Notes under the pieces: generated by a model
Told to the model about the DNA's origin: nothing
What the model saw: only the letters and a program-made list of their open reading frames with translations
Databases searched by the model: none
Made by a program: the position numbers and the translations under genes
In this document: in pieces, positions 19,072 to 25,073 of the stretch
Numbering within the stretch: position 1 is the first letter of the stretch
Layout of the letters: every line of letters starts with the position of its first letter
Source: Mesostigma viride
Lineage: Eukaryota > Streptophyta > Mesostigmatophyceae > Mesostigmatales > Mesostigmataceae
Length of the DNA: 25,073 nt
Direction of reading: 5' to 3'
Assembly (NCBI GenBank): GCA_009746045.1
Contig: RPFO01000079.1
Location: forward strand, 3,608,409 to 3,633,481

Positions 19072-20395
19072 ATGCCTAGGAGGGCAAGCCGGGGTGCGGC
19101 GACATTCGAGGAGCAACGGGAGCGAACGGCAGAGGAGGACATCGCCAGAGAGGAAGGGGAGGCGATGGAGGAGAGGGGCGTGGAGGCGCCAGCTGGGCAA
19201 CCTATCCCAGAGATGGACCCCAGGCCGGGAGAACACACAAGCGGTGGCGTGATGGGCAAGCTGAGGCGGAGAAAGTCAAGCGTGCCAGGCGACCTACGGA
19301 TGCAGTGGTGCTCACAACGCCTGGTGAGGAGGACGCCATCGTCACCCCAGGTGTGCGTGCTGCAAAGCAAGCTGCTGTTCATGATAGGGTGTCTGGTATG
19401 TTGCCCGAGCGTTTGGAGGCTAGGATTGACCCTCCCCAGGCACCACCAGTGCGTGTGGGGAGTGTGTTGCCTGGCACCCGTCCATTTTCTGATGCTGTGA
19501 CAGTCATGAATGGGCAGAAAGCGCTCAACCCTCCCTTGAAGCAAGACAACCTGGATAAATGGCTTGATGACATGAAGCTAGTCGTGGGCTCTGTCGCAGC
19601 AGGTGTGGATATTGTCAGGGTGTTTCACTCTTCCACCGCAAACAAGGGGTCGTCTGAAAGGGTCAATGACATGGCTAGGCATGCTCTGAAAGAGGGGCAC
19701 ACTTGGCTACAGTTCCTAGATGACATCAAGGAGGAGTTTTCTGACAGGGTTCACAATCTCACCATGGAAAAGAAGAGAGAATTTGATGAGTTTGAGATCA
19801 AGGGTGAGGTGGCTGCTGAGCTGGCCAGGTTTGAGTTGATCGTGGAGGCAGGCAAGAAGCAGGGCTTCAGTGTGACAGTCAGGGCAGCAGCAGACCACTT
19901 CTTTGATAAGATGGGCTTGTCAGAGGAAGGTAGGGCTACTGCTAGGCAGCTCTGTGATCTCACTGATGGCACCTGGGGGGCTCTGAAGCGTGTGATACTA
20001 AACTTCAGGACCCGGGTCCCTACCTGCAAGGGTATCAGTTCTCAGGGAGGGTCAGCGTCTCAGGCTAGCCAGGGCAAGAACCGTACCCCATCTGGGACAC
20101 GGTATGGCAGCAGGAGAAGGAAGCAGGCCCAGAAGGAGCAGAACCAGGGTGGTGGAGGGGTCAGCAGGGGAACCAGAATCAGGGGAACCAGTCTGGCAAC
20201 CGTAACAGCCATCAGCAGGGTAAGGGTGGTGGCCAGGGGCAGAATAACAATCAGGCCTCAGGCAACCAGAACAAGCAGGACAGCAAGGCCCCAGGGGGAG
20301 GGTCTGGCAAGAGCAAGTGTTTTGCTTGTGGCAAGGAAGGTCACTGGAAGAGGGATTGCCCAAACAAGAAGAAGGGGCAGTCTGATCAGAAGTGA
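19072..20395 (+). CDS. gag: gag polyprotein with CCHC zinc knuckle (frame-shifted)
   Basis: ATG at 19072 (MPRRASRGAATFEEQRER) in one frame. The frame changes between about 19200 and 19260 to the long open stretch to about 20150 (KWLDDMKLVVGSV, HTWLQFLDDIKEEF), and again near 20155 in GGTGGTGGAGGGG to a Gln/Asn/Gly-rich tail. That tail contains the knuckle CFACGKEGHWKRDC (Cys 20318 and 20327, His 20342, Cys 20357; CX2CX4HX4C) and ends KKKGQSDQK, TGA at 20393-20395. The helical middle should form the capsid-like domain and the knuckle binds the element's RNA in virus-like particles. Length about 440 residues. The two frame breaks mean this copy does not encode intact Gag as read. Confidence 0.8.
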
Positions 20396-20399
20396 CTAG
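20393..20399 (+). promoter_or_regulatory. Candidate stop-codon readthrough site, UGA-CUAG
   Basis: The gag stop TGA is followed by CTAG, and the same frame continues without a stop into the integrase zinc-binding region (20396 to about 20850). UGA followed by CUA is the context known for efficient readthrough in some plant viruses and animal mRNAs. It would give Gag alone or Gag-Pol. Confidence 0.6.
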
Positions 20400-21708
20400 T
20401 GAAGCAGTCCCGTGTACATAGTGAGACACCCTGTGGGGACACAGCTTCACATGTAAATAAATCTGGGCAGGGTGCCACCTCTGATCAGCACCAGGGGTGT
20501 ACTGATGTTCTCATTCCACAAGATTGCATGCATGCTGCAGCACAACAATCCCCTCAACTGTCAACAGGTGGAGGGTCCCCAGACAGGGTTGGCTCTGGGA
20601 GCCTAGATGCTCTGCTGGGAGGGTCTGCTGGGTCCTCTGGATCCAAGATGCAGAAGGTGGATGTTGCGTCCTCACACGCAGGGCCCGTCCAGGCGTCTTC
20701 CCAGGTGCGTAATCTGGCTAGGCAACTGAGCTACACGGATGCTGGACGCAGGCTGCACAATATCTTTGGTCACACAGCCATGGCTGAGATGTTTGGTTGG
20801 AAGATTGGAGATGAGCCACTGAGGGAAGCATGCAGGGCTGCAGCTGAGCAATGTGCTGTAAGGAGAATGCTGCCAAGAAGCCAAGGTCCCATGCTAGGGA
20901 GCCTGCCAGGGAGAAGGGGGACATCCAGGTAGACGTCCAGCATATCAGGGGCTTATACATTTTGGTGGCAGTGGACAGATTTAGCAGGTACAGGCTGCTC
21001 CAGATTCTGCCAGATATGAAGGGGAATACCCTGCTGCTGGGCTTGCAGACTCTCTTACCAGGCTTTGGGGTGTACAAGACAGTACAGGCTGATATTCAGT
21101 TTGAGTGCCTACTGTCACAGCAGGAGCAACTGCCATGCAAGCTGCTGGTCACGCCCAGGGAGAGCCATGGACAGCAAGGTGCTGTGGAGAGATCCATCAG
21201 GGAGGTCAAGACCGTAGTGCTGGCAGAACCTAAGGTGCCACTGGTAGCATCTGCTTTGGAGAGGGCAGTGTGGACCAGGCAGGTGGAAGAACAGTTGAAC
21301 CTCAGAATAAACTACTATTATGACGGGGTGGCTGTCAATCCTGTAGCACTGCAGTTTGGGATGCTAGCCCAGGAAGTGGTCCAGGCTTGCTTGAGGAAAG
21401 CAGACAGGGTGTTTGCTCAGTTGAGACGCAAGGATAGGGGCTGGAATGTGCTGAGGCCTCAGGTGGGGCTGAAGGTCAGAATGTGGAAGGAGCCATCAAT
21501 GCAGGGCAAGAGGGGCAAGTGGCAGAACGGGGTGGTGACCTGTGTGGAAGATGCCAATCGTTCCTGCCTTGTGGCCTTGGAGAGTAATCCCAGGCATGTT
21601 TACAGGTTGAGCTGGGCCAACGTCAAGGAACGCAAGCCACATGCAATCTGGCCTGCAGACGGGCCTGGACCCCAGTGTTGGCTGGAGGGCCAGGTTAGGA
21701 CCAGGTAG
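20396..21708 (+). CDS. pol: integrase (frame-shifted)
   Basis: In frame with gag past the UGA. After a low-complexity Ser/Gly linker comes the integrase zinc-binding region: LHNIFGH (His-x4-His, codons about 20756 and 20771) and a Cys pair at EACRAAAEQC, as in the Copia GAG-pre-integrase HHCC domain. The frame then changes near 20850. The next stretch has the catalytic core: IQVDVQ (Asp about 20932), VQAD (Asp about 21091) and GAVERS (Glu about 21187), a D,D-31-E spacing close to the usual 35. A C-terminal part (VGLKVRMWKEP, GKWQNGVVTCVED) resembles a small beta-barrel DNA-binding domain. It would insert element DNA into the host genome. The stretch ends at a TAG (21706-21708), where a further frame change leads into the protease-like part. 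Confidence 0.8.
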
Positions 21709-21713
21709 TTGAT

Positions 21714-22480
21714 GTGCCTGTCACTGACGTGGGAGGTGGCTATCCCTCTGATGATGATGAGGTGCAGGAGGCAACTGCATCACCTGTGGTGGAGCCAACG
21801 GGGGCTGGGCCTGCACCAGGGTCCAAGAGGCCACTCATGGCAGACATTGTCCGGTCGCTCATGTTCAACAAGCACAAGGATCCCAAGGTATCTAAGTTGA
21901 CTGAATGGGGTTCTTGCTGGGCTGCTACCCTAGAAGTGGATACTAACTCAGAGGTGTCTATCATCAGGGTGGAGGATGCTCAGGGCCTGAAGGTGAATAA
22001 GGCTGGCTGCAGGGCAGTGAGTGACTTTACGGGCACTGTAACAATGAAGATCCTAGGGGAAGTGACTGTGCCTATCCTGGGTGTCCCCACTGCGTTCTGT
22101 GTGGTGGAAGGGTACCAGGGGCCTGCCATTTTGGGCCAGAATTTCTTGTGCATGCCAGGAGTGACTCTGTCAGCAGATGAGCTTGCACTAGAAGGTCACG
22201 GCAGTTTGCCCCTCCAGAGATATCACTACTCCAAGGGTCTAGCTGTGGCAGTCAAGGCTGTGAAGGGGCAGCAGAGTGTGGGGCCTGAAGGCAAGGAGCC
22301 CATTGCTGAGGACTTGTTGATCATCCCAACCACCCTAGATCCACGGGACTTGGGGGTGCACAAGTACCAGATTGCTGGTCACAGTCCTATTTCCTGGCAC
22401 CAGTTGGTAGAGTTGATGCAAAGCCCCAAGATGGCTAAGGCATGGATTCTAGGGTTTGTCTCCAGTGGGCATGACTGGAT
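21714..22480 (+). CDS. pol: retropepsin-like aspartic protease domain, located after integrase
   Basis: Open from before 21714 in a frame continuing to 22820. After an acidic linker (PSDDDEVQEA), residues about 68-145 read WAATLEVDTNSEVSII, GTVTMKILGEVTVPILGV and PAILGQNFL. This is the retropepsin pattern: catalytic Asp in a DTG-like triplet (here DTN, Asp codon 21939), a flap-like region, then the hydrophobic-Gly ILGxxFL motif (22128-22148). DTN instead of DTG or DSG may mark loss of activity or divergence. In Copia elements the protease lies before the integrase; no such domain is visible between the gag knuckle and the integrase here. Residues about 146-255 are a linker of unknown role. 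Confidence 0.68.
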
Positions 22481-23931
22481 AGTGTCTAACTGTGCTGAGC
22501 CTGTGGATGAGTTGCCCAGGGAGCATCAGTTGCTAAGGCTCTTGTTTGTGCTCAAGCTGAAGGAGATAGACGGTGTGCAGGTGCCACATGTGAGGCCAGT
22601 TGTGACTGAGTACCATGGCACGGGGGAGCTGACAGATGAGGAGTTGTATACGCCTGGGATGCTGCATGATACCTGGAGGATTGTTCTGTGTATATATCTG
22701 TCTTTCCTGGTCAAGGGCATTGCGTACAGCTCTGTGCTGATTGATTTCAAGAGGGCTTTTCTCAAGGTGATGTGGAGCAGGCCAAGGAGACGTGGCGTGA
22801 TATCCCTCCCTTCTTTGTAACAGTGCCCAAGGTGTGGAGAGCAGAGATCAAGTCAAAATATCTCAGAATACTCAAGGGTTTGGAGGGTCTCAGGTCCAGC
22901 CCTATCATCTGGAGAAAGAGCCTGGAAAAGTTTCTGAAAACTCACTGTGGCTTTACTGTGTCTCCAGTTGATCCTTGCTTGTTCCAGAGTACTCATGAAG
23001 GGTTGCCTGTGTTTGCATCTCTGCATGGAGATGACCTGCACCTTTAGGGCCTCCTGAGTGGGTGGATTCAGTACTGTCCAAGATCCAGAAGAGGTTTGAG
23101 TTAGGAAAGGTCCAGCACATGAAGCAGGATGAGCCCATGGTGTTTTGTGGAATGCAGGCCACGCTGATCAAGAGGGCAGGTACTTGGTTTATCAAGATGG
23201 AGGGTGGCAACAACTATCCTCAGCAGATCATTGATGCCCTCCAGCAGCCCATTACCCAGGCCAGGTGTGCCACAATCAGGGGAATGTTGGCTTGGCTAGC
23301 TAGCATTTGTGCCCCAGATTTGTTGGTGCTGAGTAGGCTCACAGATGCTCAGCTGGTTGAGGTAGGGGCAGAGCAGGTGGTTGAGTCTGTCAGGAGCTCA
23401 CCTCCACTCATACTGGCAGCTGTGGACTTGTACAAACCACTCAACATGGTGCTTTTTGTGGACAGTTCCATGGACAGCAGGAAGGTGACGGATGTCAGGG
23501 GTAGGGCAGCAGCACTCATTACACTACAACAGGAGCACACTTCTCTGGTCAGCTGGTACAGTAGGTTACAGAACAGGGTGACGCCCAGCAGTGACATTGC
23601 TGAGTGCAGGGCAATATGTGAGGGGCTACACACTGCTCTTTACCTCAGGGAGTTATTCTACCAGCTCTGTCAGGTAGCTTCCTGTAGCTTGCAGCTGCAC
23701 ACACTGGTCAAGACAGACAGCATGGGCATGGTGCAGTTTGTGCACAGACAGCTCGCCAGGAGCAGGGATCTGGATTATTTGTTGCTGAAGGAGATGTCTT
23801 ACCTTGCTCATCTTGAACATGTGCCTGGTGTTGACAACCCAGCAGACGCCCTCACCAAGCTGGAGAGCAAGGCTGAGCTACAATACCCTGTGCTCAAAGG
23901 GCTCATGGACCCCTTTTCTGGTGGGACTTGA
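22481..23931 (+). CDS. pol: reverse transcriptase and RNase H (RVT_2 type, frame-shifted)
   Basis: Reverse transcriptase begins around DELPREHQLLRLLFVLKLK, has the first catalytic Asp in LIDFKRAFL (about 22743), changes frame near 22770 (AAGGTGATG), and continues through ILKGLEGLRSSPIIW and GFTVSPVDPCLFQ to LHGDDLHL (Asp pair about 23030-23035). A TAG follows at 23046-23048 and a third frame continues from about 23047. RNase H follows with LFVDSSMDSRK (Asp about 23461), DIAECRAI (Glu about 23602), VKTDSMG (Asp about 23716) and VDNPADALTK (Asp about 23833), the DEDD set of Copia RNases H; stop TGA at 23929-23931. The enzyme copies element RNA into DNA in the particle. GDD replaces the usual Copia YVDD. 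Two single-step frame changes interrupt it. Confidence 0.85.
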
Positions 23932-24363
23932 AGTCCAGCCTTTGCCAGTTGGTGGCTGACCAGTGCTGTTGTCCCCAGGGGGGAGGGCAACAGGTAGCCT
24001 ACCTGTCACCAAGCAGGTAGAAGGCTCAACAGGAGCAAGCTCTTCCTGTAAAGGATTAGCACAGTGGGATGCCTTTGGCCTCGGGCAGTTAGGCCATGAC
24101 AGGGCAGGCCATGTTGAGAGTTCTTCCAGGTTGTTTGTATATATCTCTCTTGTTTAGTTTTCTTTAGCTGTGAATAAGTGACAACCTTGGATATTATGGT
24201 GTTGTAACCTGACAGTTGGGCCTTGCTGGTGCAGGCTGGTCCACTGGGAACACTCAACATTGGTTTTGGTGGATATTCTATAATAAACCATAATCATGTT
24301 GTATGCCAATCTCTCTTGTTGTCTGTCATGTGACCAGGTTAAGTTTAACCTGGGGTTCTGGGG

Positions 24364-24380
24364 TAGGGTTCGATTCCCTA
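24364..24380 (+). other. tRNA T-arm-like hairpin
   Basis: TAGGG-TTCGATT-CCCTA is a perfect 5-bp stem with a 7-nt TTCGATT loop, including the pol III B box GGTTCGATTCC (24367-24377). A palindromic CCAGGTTAA/TTAACCTGG lies just upstream (about 24336-24355). I find no matching 5' acceptor strand, so this is not a complete tRNA gene. Confidence 0.5.
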
Positions 24381-24881
24381 GTTGAGCCACAGCCTGGTAT
24401 GTATGACTCCTGGGCTTTAACACCCAGTGATGACATGGGCTCCCCATCAAGCAGTGGCACAGTGGTGTTGAAGTGGTTTCCATTGGTGAACATTTGGATG
24501 GATGATGCCTGGAACGCTCGGGGCGGGCGCCATGAAACGGGCGCCAGTGATAACTGGGAAGACCAGGAACTCACTGTAATACGTTTCCTGTAGTCAGGGC
24601 CTCTCATTCAGATATCCAGGATATGTTGCCTAAGGAATATTCAATATCCTCCTTTAAGCCCAAGCCAAGGTACAGTTGCAAAAGAAAGGGTTGGGGATGA
24701 CCTGCAGGTCAAGTTAATGATCAGATGGCAGGGTTGAACCATAGATCCCTAAAAGGGATACCATTAAGGTGGCAAAAGGGGTGCTCATGAGGCTTATTAT
24801 AAGTCCAGGGTAACCAGGTGTCCATTTCACAAGGCAGCAAGGAATGGGTTGGTCATGGTGTGAAGCTTGCAGCTCCAAAAC

Positions 24882-24894
24882 AAGAAAGGGTTGG
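24882..24894 (+). promoter_or_regulatory. Candidate polypurine tract
   Basis: AAGAAAGGGTTGG directly precedes the 3' LTR, the place where plus-strand DNA synthesis is primed. The same 13 bases occur exactly 200 bp upstream at 24682-24694. Confidence 0.5.
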
Positions 24895-25073
24895 AGTTAG
24901 CATATTGGTGATGCAATATGCTAAGCATATCATACTTGAAGTGGCCTTTCCAACGCCGTGCTAAACGCCTCATTTGGACAAGGAACTTGAGAGTTATCAA
25001 GTCCCGAAGTAATGCCGCCGGACGCTACAGCAGTACCAGGACTAGAGGGACACTGTGATGGACAGAGCACGTG
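24895..25073 (+). repeat. 3' LTR, truncated by the window end
   Basis: The first 150 bp are identical to 17373-17522; the rest diverges slightly (ACTAGAGGGACACTGTGATG against ACTAAGGACACGTGAGG). It starts with the same hairpin (24897-24924). Confidence 0.88.

Larger units (their letters stand above)
23932..24894 (+). other. Long 3' untranslated part of the retrotransposon
   Basis: About 960 bp without coding character between the RNase H stop and the 3' LTR. TGTAA occurs near 24047 and 24203. It holds a tRNA T-arm-like hairpin (24364-24380), a duplicated purine tract and a 22-bp match to the leader. Confidence 0.6.
17373..25073 (+). mobile_element. Copia-like LTR retrotransposon, incomplete at the right edge
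   Basis: Two direct repeats (17373 and 24895, offset 7522 bp) flank gag, integrase, protease-like, reverse transcriptase and RNase H coding in the same orientation. The reverse transcriptase is of the RVT_2 (Copia/Pseudoviridae) kind: LIDFKRAFL, ILKGLEGLRSSP, LHGDDLHL. The order ORF1-gag-IN-PR-RT-RH is unusual. The coding region changes frame about eight times (near 18060, 18810, 19200-19260, 20155, 20850, 21700, 22770, 23045). The right target-site duplication lies outside the window. Confidence 0.88.

Overview
This is nuclear DNA of a eukaryote, most likely a green alga or a related photosynthetic protist. The evidence is an intron-rich gene with GT-AG introns whose product is closest, from memory, to a short plant/LRRC57-type leucine-rich-repeat protein, many GC-rich minisatellites, a large LTR retrotransposon and an intron-containing DNA transposase. 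Nothing looks prokaryotic (no operons, no Shine-Dalgarno spacing). The species cannot be named from the sequence.

Layout. (1) 1-8293, + strand: the last six exons of an LRR gene (743-851, 2223-2308, 3101-3191, 5942-6027, 6918-7004, 8180-8293), stop TAA at 8291-8293; the 5' exons lie off the left edge. Most of its introns carry their own minisatellites (9, 7, 38, 24, 41 and 18 bp units), and one holds a 420-bp insertion with 16-bp terminal direct repeats, a 10-bp target duplication and three consecutive 5-nt-loop hairpins. (2) 8294-9419: non-coding, with a nested foldback at 8703-8792. (3) 9420-12848, - strand: a three-exon DDE/D-type DNA transposase with one frame break in a C10 run. Its first intron is made of 72-bp repeats that each carry a copy of the splice donor. 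(4) 12984-14920: a dispersed and tandem repeat built on a CGCCGGCCGGCG motif that also occurs inside the transposase's second intron. (5) 15187-17372: an AT-only island, otherwise featureless DNA, then a 30-bp satellite. (6) 17373-25073: a Copia-like (RVT_2-type) LTR retrotransposon on the + strand, running off the right edge inside its 3' LTR.

The retrotransposon is the most unusual part. Its order reads LTR - ORF1 (unknown) - gag with CCHC knuckle - UGA stop in a UGA-CUAG readthrough context - integrase - retropepsin-like domain - reverse transcriptase - RNase H. The protease sits after the integrase, whereas Copia/Ty1 elements place it before the integrase and Gypsy elements place the integrase last. 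The coding region has about eight single-step frame changes, although 150 bp of the two LTRs are identical.

A second theme is tandem duplication across exon-intron junctions: four copies of a donor at 3184-3295, a duplicated acceptor plus exon start at 5843-5889, and three in-frame donor copies in the transposase at 11166-11364.
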